Shown here: positions 7,574 through 17,008 of the stretch, piece after piece
Layout: each line of letters begins with the position of its first letter
Position numbering within the stretch: the stretch's first letter is position 1
Origin: Variovorax paradoxus
GTDB taxonomy: Bacteria > Pseudomonadota > Gammaproteobacteria > Burkholderiales > Burkholderiaceae_C
Direction of reading: 5' to 3'
Assembly: GCF_902712855.1 (NCBI RefSeq)
Contig: NZ_LR743507.1
Location: forward strand, 3,768,001 to 3,832,000
Length of the DNA: 64,000 nt
Made by a program: the position numbers and the translations under genes
Notes under the pieces: model-generated
The model's database searches: none
What the model saw: the letters and a program-made list of their open reading frames with translations, nothing else
What the model was told of the DNA's origin: nothing

Positions 7574-9238
7574 ATGGCAGGCACCCTTACGGGTTTGAAT
7601 CGGCGAGGCTCACGGTGGTATCTCAACATCGTTGTATGGCCCGACCTTCGCGAGGTCTACGGCAAGCGAGCGATGAACATCGCGCTTGGCACCAGCGACC
7701 GACGAGAGGCCACCCTATTGGGCACGCTGAAGCGGGCCGAATGGCTGGCCGATTTCGAGGCGAAGCGAAGCGAACTCAACCCCTCCCCGGTTGACGCGAT
7801 AACGCCCGACATGGCTACCCTGCTGGCCGCACGCATCCGCGCCGCTGTCCTGGGCCGGGACGACAACCTCCGTTCTGATCTGCCGTTGCTCGCCGATATG
7901 GCCCGCATGCGGCGCAAGAGGGGCGGTTTGAGCATCCCCCAGGCCACCCCTAACGAGCCCCGTATCGATGATTTGAGCGGGGCCACGGAGGAGGAGCGCG
8001 AGGAGTTTGCCGACCTGAATGCCTTCTTCGACGGCAAGGCGGCTGTATCACTCGCGGGGCAAAACCTCGCGGCGGTGCTCCCAATGGCGCAGGCAGAGGC
8101 GGCAAAGCTCGGGGTCTCGTTCGATGCGAAAACGCCGGGTGCTCGGGAGGCACTACTCGCCTGCTTGAAGGCATACCGCACGGCGCACAAAGAGGTGACC
8201 CTGCGGGATGCCGGGGAGGTGGTCGATACACCCGTGGTCCTCTCCAAACCCGAAGCCTTGAAGCCAGCGAAGGCCCGCACCCTGCGCGACGTGTTCTGCA
8301 AGTGGAAAACTTCCGGAGACTCAGCCCGCTCCGCCGACTCCATCGCAGTCTATGACCGCGCCCTCAAGCAATTCGAGGGGCAGCACATAGGAATCCCCCT
8401 GGAGGCCATCACCCGGGAGATCGGGAACACGTACCGGACATGGCTCCGTGAAAACTGCAACACGACAAAGACCGCACGCGACCGCCTTACGAACATCAAG
8501 TCCCTGCTGAAGTTCGCCCATGAGACCCTTGAGTGGATTCCCAAGCAGCCTTGGCGGGGCCTAGACATCAAGACCACGACAACGAACAAGCGCCGTGCGT
8601 GGACAGACGATGAACTGAAGACATTGTTCACCGCACCGCTTCACACCGCGTATGCCCTTCCCGATGCTCGTTATGGTGGCCGGGACGCGGCTTACTGGAT
8701 TCCCCTGATGGGGCTCTACACGGGGACCCGTTTGGGCGAACTCTGCCAATTGCGGACGGCTGACGTACAAAAGGTCGAGGACATCCATGTCCTGGTGCTG
8801 ACGAACGAGGGTGAAGGACAAAGCATCAAGAGCGATGCAAGCCATCGCAGTGTCCCAATTCACAGCGAACTCATTCGGCTCGGGTTTCTCAAGTACGTGG
8901 AGGCGGTCAAAAAGACTCGCAGCAACTCCTTATGGCCCGCCCTGCCCTTGCGCAAAGGAAAGCCGAGCGACTTCTTCGGGCGCTGGTTTGGAGAGCATTG
9001 CAAGGCATTGGGCCTCACGCCGACCTTCCACTACCTTCGCCACACGGTGCGCCCGCTGATGCGAAAGGCGGGCCATAGCGAGGGCACCATGGACAAGGTA
9101 ACCGGGCATAAGACGGTGGGCAGCATCGGCACTACGGTATACGACCACAGGACGCTGCAAGAGGTTCAAGAAGCCGTGGAGGCAATCCAGTACCCTGCCC
9201 TAAAGTTGGCCGTTGTGGAGCCTTACGCGGCCTCCTGA
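7574..9238 (+). CDS. Site-specific tyrosine recombinase (phage-type integrase)
   Basis: A 554-aa integrase that probably moves the element in and out of the SRP RNA gene. The C-terminal catalytic domain shows the Arg box YTGTRLGELCQL (R386), the HxLRH box FHYLRHTVR (H486, R489), a GHKT histidine motif and the nucleophile Tyr523 in TTVYDH. The middle part (about 240-330) looks like a SAM-like core-binding domain. The N-terminus is longer than in small phage integrases. The start is ATG 7574, with GGAG 8 nt upstream; ATG 7556 would add six residues. Its 3' end overlaps the convergent GIY-YIG gene by 16 bp. Confidence 0.92.
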   Translation: MAGTLTGLNRRGSRWYLNIVVWPDLREVYGKRAMNIALGTSDRREATLLGTLKRAEWLADFEAKRSELNPSPVDAITPDMATLLAARIRAAVLGRDDNLRSDLPLLADMARMRRKRGGLSIPQATPNEPRIDDLSGATEEEREEFADLNAFFDGKAAVSLAGQNLAAVLPMAQAEAAKLGVSFDAKTPGAREALLACLKAYRTAHKEVTLRDAGEVVDTPVVLSKPEALKPAKARTLRDVFCKWKTSGDSARSADSIAVYDRALKQFEGQHIGIPLEAITREIGNTYRTWLRENCNTTKTARDRLTNIKSLLKFAHETLEWIPKQPWRGLDIKTTTTNKRRAWTDDELKTLFTAPLHTAYALPDARYGGRDAAYWIPLMGLYTGTRLGELCQLRTADVQKVEDIHVLVLTNEGEGQSIKSDASHRSVPIHSELIRLGFLKYVEAVKKTRSNSLWPALPLRKGKPSDFFGRWFGEHCKALGLTPTFHYLRHTVRPLMRKAGHSEGTMDKVTGHKTVGSIGTTVYDHRTLQEVQEAVEAIQYPALKLAVVEPYAAS

Positions 9239-9777
9239 GGCATTGCCTTCGGCTTCACCTTGCCGGGGTTCTTCGCTCGCGTGTAATTGAAAGGCGGATA
9301 CTCAAAATGGTTGGCGTAATACCACCACAGTAGCTGATTCTCCGCCGCGAGCAGGCTTTCGCCGAACACACGATAGTCACAAGTCGAAAGACGGATTGGT
9401 CCGTACCCGGCCAGCGTGTGTTCGTTTCGCTTGATCGTCGCGTGATGCGCCGCCCATTGCTGGTATCGGCGCTGGAAGGAATTCTTTGTTTGGCCGATGT
9501 ACAGAATGTCGCTGCTCCCAACCAAACGCGGCACCTCCCGCTCCGACCGAAAGAGGTAGACAACCCCTTTCCGACGTTCAGCTTCGACGCATGTGAATGC
9601 TCTCAGGTAAGCGTCCGCGCTGTGTCCGGTGATCTGCACATCGAAGGTCGTGAAGTGACGCTCCACGGAGTCATAGAAGTTTCCAGAGGTCATTTCTTCC
9701 CCACCTGAAGGCGCCTGTAGGGCGACGGGCGGGGGCTCGGGAGTGAATGGCAGCGAAGCGAACAGAGCAGAGGTCAT
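9223..9777 (-). CDS. GIY-YIG domain protein
   Basis: A 184-aa protein with a GIY-YIG-like core: GVVYLFRS (GIY strand), DILYIGQTKNSFQRRYQQW (YIG strand plus the conserved Arg) and a later Glu/Asn region (ESLLAAENQLLWW). GIY-YIG proteins are DNA nucleases, either homing, restriction or repair types. No extra DNA-binding domain is evident, so the target is unknown. ATG 9693 (MTSGNFYDSV, with GGGGA nearby) is an alternative start that drops a proline-rich 28-residue N-terminus. Oriented against the integrase. Confidence 0.75.
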   Translation of the reverse strand: MTSALFASLPFTPEPPPVALQAPSGGEEMTSGNFYDSVERHFTTFDVQITGHSADAYLRAFTCVEAERRKGVVYLFRSEREVPRLVGSSDILYIGQTKNSFQRRYQQWAAHHATIKRNEHTLAGYGPIRLSTCDYRVFGESLLAAENQLLWWYYANHFEYPPFNYTRAKNPGKVKPKAMPQEAA

Positions 9778-9865
9778 TCAGGGATTTGACCACCTCAGGG
9801 GCCACGCCTATCGAGGTGCATATCCTAGGCTGGGGTGCACAGGAGCACTGGCAGAATGCCCAGCC

Positions 9866-10084
9866 ATGAAGTTATCCGTCTCTACGGTCTTGGTCGTGAG
9901 TTTGATCGCGCTCCTCGTGTGGTTCGGCTCTGCGCTGGTCCGAGTGGAGAACCAGCGATATGCGCTTCAGGTTGGCCTATGTACTTTCAGCCCGACTGAT
10001 CCGGTGGTGCTGTCCGATTGCCTTAATAGGGCTGAGACACGCACGGGATGGTGGTGGCACATCTTTTACGCACTGAGGGGCTAA
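9866..10084 (+). CDS. Small membrane protein of unknown function
   Basis: A 72-aa protein with one N-terminal hydrophobic helix (VSTVLVVSLIALLVWFGSAL) and a short Cys-containing soluble part. The start is ATG 9866 (MKLSV). It ends four bases before the GTG start of the Abi-C gene, so the two are probably expressed together. It may be a membrane partner of that protein; this is inference from spacing only. Confidence 0.6.
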   Translation: MKLSVSTVLVVSLIALLVWFGSALVRVENQRYALQVGLCTFSPTDPVVLSDCLNRAETRTGWWWHIFYALRG

Positions 10085-10088
10085 CAAG

Positions 10089-10931
10089 GTGGGCAAATTG
10101 ATCCCGGCCCCGCTGATTGCGCTTGTTTCCGACCTTGTGTCTTCAGCGGAAACGCACGCCAGCTTGAACAGCCTGTTCATGTACGCGGAGGCTTCCGGCG
10201 AACCGCCCGAAGGTAGCAAGCACGTGAAGGCACAAGAGTGGCTTCGCAACACCAACAAGGCGCACGCCGATCCACTCGCCGTCCTGGGCAAGATCATTTG
10301 CCCGTACATGGAAGACCCCGTGATGGCGAGCGACTACGAGCCCCCGCAGTGGACGACCGAGGACGAATACATTCTTAAGAAGCGCGAGAACGTGCGCCGT
10401 ATCGAGGCCGTACTTGCCAAGAACGGTCTCACGTATCGGATTGGTGGGTTTGTCACAGACGGCGGTATGGCGCCAAGCAAAGCCCTGAGCGACCTCATCA
10501 ACGGCAGAGACCTCCCTGCCATTCATCGTGAATTCGAGCGGGCCTTAGACAGCGTTGAAGCCAAGCCACGCGATGCGGTCTCCGCTGCGGCCAACATTCT
10601 TGAATCAATCTTCAAGGTTTACATCGAAGACAACGGGCTCACGATGCCCGACAAGCAAGACCTTCAGCCCGTCTTCAAGGTCGTCAGAGCGGACCTCGGG
10701 CTTGATCCTGGCCGCATTGCGAACGACGACCTTCGGCAGATCATCAGCGGGCTGTTCTCAGTGGTGGACGGTATCGGCGCCCTACGCACACACGCAAGTA
10801 GCGCCCATAGCGAGGGCCGGAAGGGGTACAAGTTGGAGCCCCGCCATGCTCGCCTCGCCGTCAACGCAGCCCACACCGTAGCGACATTCGTGATGGAGAC
10901 GTGGGACAGGAGAGAGAGCAAGAAAACATAG
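10089..10931 (+). CDS. Abortive infection (Abi-C) family protein, HEPN-like
   Basis: A 280-aa protein with a GTG start. The C-terminal half matches the Abi_C pattern: AAANILESIFKVYIEDNG, a linker, QIISGLFSVVDGIGALR, then R233-T-H-A-S-S-A-H240-S. This R-X6-H pair is the HEPN ribonuclease-type signature. The rest (about 1-160) is a helical region of unknown function. Abi-C proteins are linked to phage exclusion through growth arrest. Preceded at 4 bp by a small membrane protein gene. The family call is firm; the RNase role is inferred. Confidence 0.82.
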   Translation: MGKLIPAPLIALVSDLVSSAETHASLNSLFMYAEASGEPPEGSKHVKAQEWLRNTNKAHADPLAVLGKIICPYMEDPVMASDYEPPQWTTEDEYILKKRENVRRIEAVLAKNGLTYRIGGFVTDGGMAPSKALSDLINGRDLPAIHREFERALDSVEAKPRDAVSAAANILESIFKVYIEDNGLTMPDKQDLQPVFKVVRADLGLDPGRIANDDLRQIISGLFSVVDGIGALRTHASSAHSEGRKGYKLEPRHARLAVNAAHTVATFVMETWDRRESKKT

Positions 10932-11056
10932 CCCGCGACCAACTGATTTGGTGCTCAGAGGCCGACACTAATCGTCACGCGCTGAACAAAACAGATGCCG
11001 CGAGACGAATGCCACAATGTGAAATGGAGGGCGAGTTTCTCTCACCCTCTACTAAT

Positions 11057-11869
11057 TCACGCCGCCTGCCGATAGTTCGCAGGATCAATCCGCCCCCCAT
11101 ACGAAGCCCTCAGAAACTTGCGCAGGGCCTCTGGATTTCGGACGAGACCTGACTCAACTGCGGCGCGGGCCGACTCGTAGCACTTGGCATACAGCTTTGC
11201 GTCATCAGTGTCGAGCACGTCCCGTACACCGCGCCCGAAGCTCTCCCTCCAGTACCCCGTGGTGTGACCCGTGAGAACCTCGCAAACGACCCCCTTCAGC
11301 AGTTTCTCCCGCTCGATCGCCACAGAGCACACAGCGCCCCTCGCAATGCGCCCGGCCCTGGCATCATCTCCGGCACGCTTGCGGAGCATGTGAGTGACTT
11401 GTGTGTCGGTCTCCACGATGGCCGTGACGCGAACCCCGAGGTGAACCGTGAGGCGTTGCGCGAGGTCTTCCATGTCGAGGAAGTAGGCGCGGATATCCTC
11501 GCCTTGAACCGTGTTCGCTTGCATCGCAAGATGCGCGGCAACGTCGCGGCTCAATGTGTAGTCGATGCGAGGCGTTCCTCGTGCCGGGATTTTTAGAGCG
11601 GAAATTTCCGCGCTTAAATCCGCGCGGTCCATCATGGGTTTGATGTGCTGACTCGCCCAATCGCGGAATCGCCCGTGCGGCTTGCCGATCCGCTCCCACA
11701 ACTTCCTTGCATCTAGGCACGGAGTTCGCCGATCTTCCATCAAAGGCAGCACACGGCGCACCCGGATGATCCGTTCGGCCTGCGATGACGTGAGCCCGAG
11801 GGTCACCATGGTGGAAGTTGGCACGGTGTTGATCGTGCTGAGGAGAGAACGACCATCGCGCTTGCTCAT
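11057..11869 (-). CDS. Phage antirepressor, AntA/AntB-like
   Basis: A 270-aa protein. The segment PCLDARKLWERIGKPHGRF continuing with RDWASQHIKPMM is the AntA/AntB antirepressor motif, and YTLSRDVAAHLAMQANTVQG then EDIRAYFLDMEDLAQRL is the usual follow-on helix. Such proteins inactivate phage repressors or act as DNA-binding switches. The C-terminal part (150-270) is a separate domain, possibly effector or oligomerisation. It overlaps the 91-aa gene before it by ATGA. A phage-derived gene with no visible repressor target beside it. Confidence 0.8.
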   Translation of the reverse strand: MSKRDGRSLLSTINTVPTSTMVTLGLTSSQAERIIRVRRVLPLMEDRRTPCLDARKLWERIGKPHGRFRDWASQHIKPMMDRADLSAEISALKIPARGTPRIDYTLSRDVAAHLAMQANTVQGEDIRAYFLDMEDLAQRLTVHLGVRVTAIVETDTQVTHMLRKRAGDDARAGRIARGAVCSVAIEREKLLKGVVCEVLTGHTTGYWRESFGRGVRDVLDTDDAKLYAKCYESARAAVESGLVRNPEALRKFLRASYGGRIDPANYRQAA

Positions 11870-12141
11870 GCGACACCATCTTTGTTGTCGATGGTCCCGA
11901 GCGCATCGGCCCCCACAGCAGTCGCCAGCGTCATCATCTCGTGCGCTGCACGACGACCGAGCGCGTAGACCAGTTGGGCGCGGAGCAGGCGATCAACAGC
12001 AGCGGCGTTTGTGAGGCGCATGCCCGTACGCTGTGCATGCTCGCGGATGTAGGCCTTCAATCCGCCGAAGGTGGAATTGCGAAAGGTGATCTTCCGCTCG
12101 ATGAGAATTTCCTCACCGGGGATGTGTGCTGGGTCTTGCAT
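11866..12141 (-). CDS. Small protein of unknown function, paired with the antirepressor gene
   Basis: A 91-aa protein (MQDPAHIPGEEILIERKITF at the start), basic and helical, with no recognised domain. Its stop overlaps the antirepressor start (ATGA), so the two are translationally coupled. The pattern FRNSTFGGLKAYIREHAQRT with RLTNAAAVDRLLRAQL could be a small DNA-binding or adaptor fold, but this is a guess. Confidence 0.65.
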   Translation of the reverse strand: MQDPAHIPGEEILIERKITFRNSTFGGLKAYIREHAQRTGMRLTNAAAVDRLLRAQLVYALGRRAAHEMMTLATAVGADALGTIDNKDGVA

Positions 12142-12164
12142 TGATTTCTTTGAGTAGTGAGTGG

Positions 12165-12200
12165 AAAAAGAATGACCCCCAGGGATTGCTCCGAGGGGGC
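12165..12200 (-). terminator. Terminator after the 1571-aa phage gene
   Basis: On the minus strand CCCCC-TC-GGA-GCAA-TCC-CT-GGGGG forms a stem with a small internal mismatch, followed by TCATTCTTTTT. It lies 20-55 bp after the stop of the large gene and before the small gene at 12141. Confidence 0.65.
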
Positions 12201-12220
12201 CGAGTGGGGACGCTGAAGGG

Positions 12221-15200
12221 TTACTTCGTGGCGTCTTCGTTGGTGGGGTAGTCGTTCGCGAGGGCGTTTAGGAACGTGCTCACCGGGGCAACGTTGTTCA
12301 GCGGGAGCAGGCGCCCCCACGTCTTCACGTCACGCTGCGTGGTCTGAAGGTCATCCGATGCGGCGTTGCGCACCATCTTCCCGAGGGAGAGGAAGCCGTT
12401 CACCGCTTGCAGCGTCGGGTTCGATGCGAAGCTCGTCACGTCCGAGGTCGTCTTCGTGCCAGCGAATTGGGCTCCCGTGAAGTTGCCCAGCGTGGTGTCG
12501 TAGACGGTCGGCAGGAGGGACACCTGAGCGATGCGCCCGAACGAGTTGGCGACGATCTGCTTGGGGGCCATGCGCTTCGTGAGGTATTCCTCCTTTTGTG
12601 CATCGTCCATCCCCATCGCGCTCAGTTGCGTGCGACCCATGTAGGCCAGCGAAGCGAAGAACGATCCGTGCAGGACGGTGGACAGCGTGGAGAAGTCCCG
12701 GTGGTTCATCGCGAACAGCATCGACTTGTTCCAGCCGTGGATGGTGAAGTTCATGAACTGGAAGACGGTCTTACCAAGTGTGGTCCCCATAAGGGGCACC
12801 ATCGAGGCGAGGTCGTTCTCCTGCACCACACGGCGGGTCTCGCGGTGCAGCGCATTCATGAGCATCGAGTTCATCTCCGGCTCGGCCTTGGCGAACTCCT
12901 TGAAGTCAAAGTTCTGCCGTGCGCCGTAGTCGCCCTTGCCGGTGCCCTTCGTGTGTGCCGCGATGGCCTTGTTCAGGCTCGCGTAGTCGGACTCGCTCAT
13001 GCCCATCCATGCAAGGCGCTCCTTCGAGAGGAACTTGCTTGGCGCACCGTTCGCGGCATTCACGAAGTGGTTCACCAGGGCAATCGCGTGGATGCGCTTC
13101 TGCTGGATCATGGTGCCCGTCATGCCGGTGTAGTCAAGGACCCCCTTGGCGAGCTTCTTGGTGCCCGTATCGAGGGCGTCCAGGCGCCGGTTCATGGCCG
13201 TGTCGCCCTTGTAGCGAACCCAGTCATCCTTGGGGCTGAAGTCCAGGCGGGCCACGTACTCCGAGCCGACACCCCCGATGGTGTTCTCCAGGTGGTCCAG
13301 CCAGTCATGCGGAGCCTTGCCCGTAGCGACATCTCGGCGGAGCGCCCGAAGGTCCCCCACAGCAGCGAGCGTGGCCTTCCATCCCATCGACCCCACAATC
13401 TGCGACATCTCGGTCACCTGATTCCACACCGCGCCGCCCATGAGGCGAATCACGTTGAAGTCACGCCAGTGCTCCATCGCCTTGTTGAGCATCGAGAACT
13501 CCTCTTGGGGAATCCCCTGGATGCGGTCCACGGCGAATTTGAGGTCCTTCTTGGCGGCGACCGCAGCGGCCTCGCTGAAGCCTTCCTGCCCGAACGTCTT
13601 GGCCGTGGCCGCATCGATCATCCGCCCAATGTCAGACTGCTTGTAGATGTCGAGCCGGTCGGCCAGCGCGATGCTCGATGCGGTGCGCCGGAAGTAGGAC
13701 TCCGACACGTCGAGGGCGTTGGACTGGATGAAGTCGTTGAGGGTGATGTCCACCTCATCGCCGCCGTTCGCAGGCTTCCACCGCTCGCTATGGGCCTCGC
13801 TGATGGTGTTCCGGTGGCGAAGGCTCGATGCCGTGCGGCCCGCGTCTGAGGACGGGTCCTTGAACATTCCGCGAATCAGCATGTGGCCTTCCGCTTCGGT
13901 GAACCCACCATTGCGCACGAGCGACTCCAGCAGGGCCTTCTCGTCGTAGCCCGTCATCATCTCCTCCAGGTGGTCCGCGCTGCGGTTCATGTGAGCTTCT
14001 TCGACCGTCCGCATGTACCACCCCGCCCACCGCTTGGCTTGCTCGTCTGTGCGGTCGGGAGCGGCCTTCTTGAAGGCGTTCGCCCACCAGGACTCCACGG
14101 CCTCACGCCCCCACGTCCGCGTCATCTCGTCCCATTTCCGGGCGTCATGCTTGCGGGGCAGGTAGTTCGGGTTCGCTTCGAGCTTGCCCACGAGGAGCTT
14201 CTCGCCGCTGGCCTCGTCCAGGACTTCTGTTTCCGTGAGCCCCTTCTTCGTTCCGCCGTTGCGCTTCGCCGGGTTGTTGATCTCCTCGCGGACATCGTTG
14301 TAGAGGCTGCGGAGGTGGTCCCCCGCACGCTTCACCTCGGGGTGGAACTCCCCCTCGAAGCCGCGCACGTAGTTGCTCACCTGGGTCCCGAAGTCCTCGA
14401 AGGCTTCACCACGATTGTGGAACTCCTTCTTGCTCTCCTTGAACCAGGCATCGAAGGCGCCGTAGGCCGTCTTCTTCATACTCGCGTTCCAGCCCTCGGC
14501 CCGCATCAGCGTCTCGTCCCATGCATTGCGTTCGACCACCGCGTGACCCTTATGGCCCACCGTAGAGCCGAACAGCTTGGATGCCAGCTCGCGCACCGCA
14601 GGGGGCAGCTTCTCGGAGCCGAGCTTGTGCTCCAGGCCGAGGCCCCAACCGAACACCGTGGGCACCTTTGCGGCGCTCGCAGCTGCAGCATCCTCCGGGT
14701 CCACCGAAGCGGCCCGCGTGATGAACTCGCCTTCGTCTTCCATCTTGGTGACCCGTGGCTTGCCCTCGATGCCCGACTTGCGGGTGAGGTGGTCCGAGAG
14801 GTCGATGAGCTTCGCGTAGGCGTTGTGCTCCGTCTCGCCGATGCCGAGGAGCTTGCGCAGGCCGTCAGTGAACTTCGTCCACAGCGTGGTCTTCGTTCCG
14901 CCCAACTGGATGCCCTTGAGGTAGTCCTGGAACTTCCGATTGGTGAGACCGTAGGCGACGAACTCATAGGAGTCCCCGAGGGCGATCCGCACGCGCTCCG
15001 GCAGGGTGTCGAGAGGGGCGTGCTGCTTCACCGTGGTGTAGAGCGCCTCCAGTTCCTTCGCGGCCTGGATCGACTTCGGATGCATCCCGGAGGTCTGCCC
15101 CTTCTGCACGCGCAGCATCTTGTAGACCGTGGCCGCGTGGAGTAGCTCGTGAACGAACGTCTCCTCGTTGAGGCCGTGGTTGCCCCTGCCGAAGCCGTGC

Positions 15201-16936
15201 CCACGGAGCGCCATCTGGATACCGTCACCGGCAGAGCCGTGCGGCGTCGAGACCACACCGAAGGCGCCTTGCATCGCTTGCGCCACCTTGGGGCTCACGC
15301 GCAGTTTCTTCAGGTCCGCTCCCGGGTCAACGATGTCGAACTTCAGCTTGCGGATGTCGATGCCCTTGAGGGCTCGATCCATGATCGCAACGAAGTCGGC
15401 GTTCGTGGAGTACGTCCGGATGTAGTCGGCCAGCTGGCTAATCTTCCGCATGGGCGGCAGTTCCAGGATGTCCTTAGCGCCTTCACGCGCAACGCGGATC
15501 GGCTTGTCCCACTCGGCGCCCCACGGTTTCCCCGAAGGGTTGCCGCTCGGCACCTCAGGCTCCTCCAGCTTGGGAGCCTTGGGGTTGCCCTCTCCGAGGT
15601 CCGGAAGGCGCCCCCGGTCGATCACGGGCGGTGGGGCAGGCTCGTCCCGGATGATGCCGATACGGGGGCCGTTGGGGTCCACCTCGGGGCCACGGGGGCG
15701 CCCGGCGATCCAGTCGTCTACCTTGCCGCGCCACTCAGGATCGATGCCATGGATGGGCGTGCCTGCGTCCCTGATCTCGTCGCCCATGCCCTCGCGGCCC
15801 TTGCGAAGACCGTAGTCGCGCAGGCGCTCGAAGTCCTCCCCGAGGGCGCCGATGCGCTTCGGGTTGGTGAGCCCACCGGTTAGAGCGCCGAGGCCCAGGC
15901 CGAACAACCCCGAGATAACCAAGTCGTCGTTCGTGGCCGTGGGCTTGAACTGGTTGCCGAAGGCGTCATAGGCCACGTTGGTGACACCCCCGAGGAGACC
16001 CAGGCGCATCGCATTGCTAAGCCGTGATGCCTTCGTGATCATTCCTGCACCGCCGACACCGGGCAGAAACGATATGAGCGTCGGGAGGTCAGGCAAGCCA
16101 CCCACGATGCCCCCGATGAGCGCCGGGACGAACCCAAGATTTGCTAACTCCTGTTCTTTCGCCATCGTCTCGCGCAGTCGCGTGGTGCGCCGATCCATGC
16201 TGTCTTTCGTCGTCGCTTCGAGCAGGTAGGGCCAGTGGGCCTGCGGGAACTCCGTCAGGATGTCCCTAGCCTGCTTAGAGTCCCAGTCGAAAAGCTCGGA
16301 GGTTGCCGAGGCGACGCCTTGATCCTTGAAGAAGTTGTAGAGCGTGTTCTGTGTCTGGAAGCCCAAGCTAATCGCATGTCCCAAGTTAGCAATGCCATTG
16401 ACGAAGCCCCCGACCTCAGCGTCGCGGCGACGGCCTCCCGATGCGAGATCGGAGGCGAGCGGGCCATCAGCGCTTGAGGTTGAGGTCTGCGACAAAAACT
16501 GTTGGCCCATCGGGATCGGCGCATAGGACTGCTTGCCGATCTCGTCCGCCGTCTTGGCGTGGAACTTCGCTAGGTAGCCCGCCGTCTCCTTCCAGGGCTT
16601 GCCCATCCTGAGGGCGTCCACCGCCTTGCCACCGCCGTTGTAGTCGGCCAGCGCGTAATCGATGTTGCCGCTGTGCTTCGACATGAGGTCGCGCATCTTG
16701 CGGCCAGCTGCGTCGGCAGATTGTTGGAAGTCGTTCGGGTCATCCAGTCCGTACTCTTTGGCCGTGGCGGGCATGAAGCCGAACCAGCCTTGGGCGCCCT
16801 TCGGGGAGAGCATGTTCTTGCCAAAAGATGATTCGATGTCTGCCTGCTTGTAGAGCGTGCCTTCCGGCAGGCCGTACTTCTTCTCGGTATCGAGAGTGAA
16901 CTGACGGACTTCCCCCGTCGAGGTCGGTTGACCCAT
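12221..16936 (-). CDS. Large phage internal-virion/ejection-type protein with transglycosylase and zincin-like domains
   Basis: A 1571-aa protein. Residues about 10-130 are a lytic transglycosylase fold: catalytic Glu35 in QADIESSFGKNML, GWFGFMPATAKEYG and ALADYNGGG. Glycine-rich hydrophobic stretches at about 285-390 resemble membrane-penetrating parts of ejection proteins. H596-E-L-L-H600 is a metallopeptidase HExxH motif. The long C-terminus (GKTVFQFMNFTIHGWNKSML) is like those of podovirus internal core proteins. Likely role: cross the periplasm and peptidoglycan during DNA delivery. The start is ATG 16936 with AAGGA 8 nt upstream. Flanked on both sides by terminators; no other virion gene is near. 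Confidence 0.78.
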   Translation of the reverse strand: MGQPTSTGEVRQFTLDTEKKYGLPEGTLYKQADIESSFGKNMLSPKGAQGWFGFMPATAKEYGLDDPNDFQQSADAAGRKMRDLMSKHSGNIDYALADYNGGGKAVDALRMGKPWKETAGYLAKFHAKTADEIGKQSYAPIPMGQQFLSQTSTSSADGPLASDLASGGRRRDAEVGGFVNGIANLGHAISLGFQTQNTLYNFFKDQGVASATSELFDWDSKQARDILTEFPQAHWPYLLEATTKDSMDRRTTRLRETMAKEQELANLGFVPALIGGIVGGLPDLPTLISFLPGVGGAGMITKASRLSNAMRLGLLGGVTNVAYDAFGNQFKPTATNDDLVISGLFGLGLGALTGGLTNPKRIGALGEDFERLRDYGLRKGREGMGDEIRDAGTPIHGIDPEWRGKVDDWIAGRPRGPEVDPNGPRIGIIRDEPAPPPVIDRGRLPDLGEGNPKAPKLEEPEVPSGNPSGKPWGAEWDKPIRVAREGAKDILELPPMRKISQLADYIRTYSTNADFVAIMDRALKGIDIRKLKFDIVDPGADLKKLRVSPKVAQAMQGAFGVVSTPHGSAGDGIQMALRGHGFGRGNHGLNEETFVHELLHAATVYKMLRVQKGQTSGMHPKSIQAAKELEALYTTVKQHAPLDTLPERVRIALGDSYEFVAYGLTNRKFQDYLKGIQLGGTKTTLWTKFTDGLRKLLGIGETEHNAYAKLIDLSDHLTRKSGIEGKPRVTKMEDEGEFITRAASVDPEDAAAASAAKVPTVFGWGLGLEHKLGSEKLPPAVRELASKLFGSTVGHKGHAVVERNAWDETLMRAEGWNASMKKTAYGAFDAWFKESKKEFHNRGEAFEDFGTQVSNYVRGFEGEFHPEVKRAGDHLRSLYNDVREEINNPAKRNGGTKKGLTETEVLDEASGEKLLVGKLEANPNYLPRKHDARKWDEMTRTWGREAVESWWANAFKKAAPDRTDEQAKRWAGWYMRTVEEAHMNRSADHLEEMMTGYDEKALLESLVRNGGFTEAEGHMLIRGMFKDPSSDAGRTASSLRHRNTISEAHSERWKPANGGDEVDITLNDFIQSNALDVSESYFRRTASSIALADRLDIYKQSDIGRMIDAATAKTFGQEGFSEAAAVAAKKDLKFAVDRIQGIPQEEFSMLNKAMEHWRDFNVIRLMGGAVWNQVTEMSQIVGSMGWKATLAAVGDLRALRRDVATGKAPHDWLDHLENTIGGVGSEYVARLDFSPKDDWVRYKGDTAMNRRLDALDTGTKKLAKGVLDYTGMTGTMIQQKRIHAIALVNHFVNAANGAPSKFLSKERLAWMGMSESDYASLNKAIAAHTKGTGKGDYGARQNFDFKEFAKAEPEMNSMLMNALHRETRRVVQENDLASMVPLMGTTLGKTVFQFMNFTIHGWNKSMLFAMNHRDFSTLSTVLHGSFFASLAYMGRTQLSAMGMDDAQKEEYLTKRMAPKQIVANSFGRIAQVSLLPTVYDTTLGNFTGAQFAGTKTTSDVTSFASNPTLQAVNGFLSLGKMVRNAASDDLQTTQRDVKTWGRLLPLNNVAPVSTFLNALANDYPTNEDATK

Positions 16937-16974
16937 GATTGAATTCCTTGAGATTGGTTGGTTGAAAGGCAAAG

Positions 16975-17008
16975 AAAAAAGCCCCGACACCAGGACGGCG
17001 TAGGGGCT
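16975..17008 (-). terminator. Rho-independent terminator upstream of the large phage gene
   Basis: On the minus strand AGCCCC...GGGGCT (17-nt loop) is followed by TTTTTTC. It ends any transcript coming from 17.0-17.7 kb before the large gene begins, so that gene probably has its own promoter between 16937 and 16975, or relies on read-through. Confidence 0.7.

Noticed and set aside
12407..13849. 480-aa plus-strand ORF within the 1571-aa gene
   Set aside because: Low-complexity His/Arg/Val-rich translation; the minus strand has clear domains, an RBS and a terminator.
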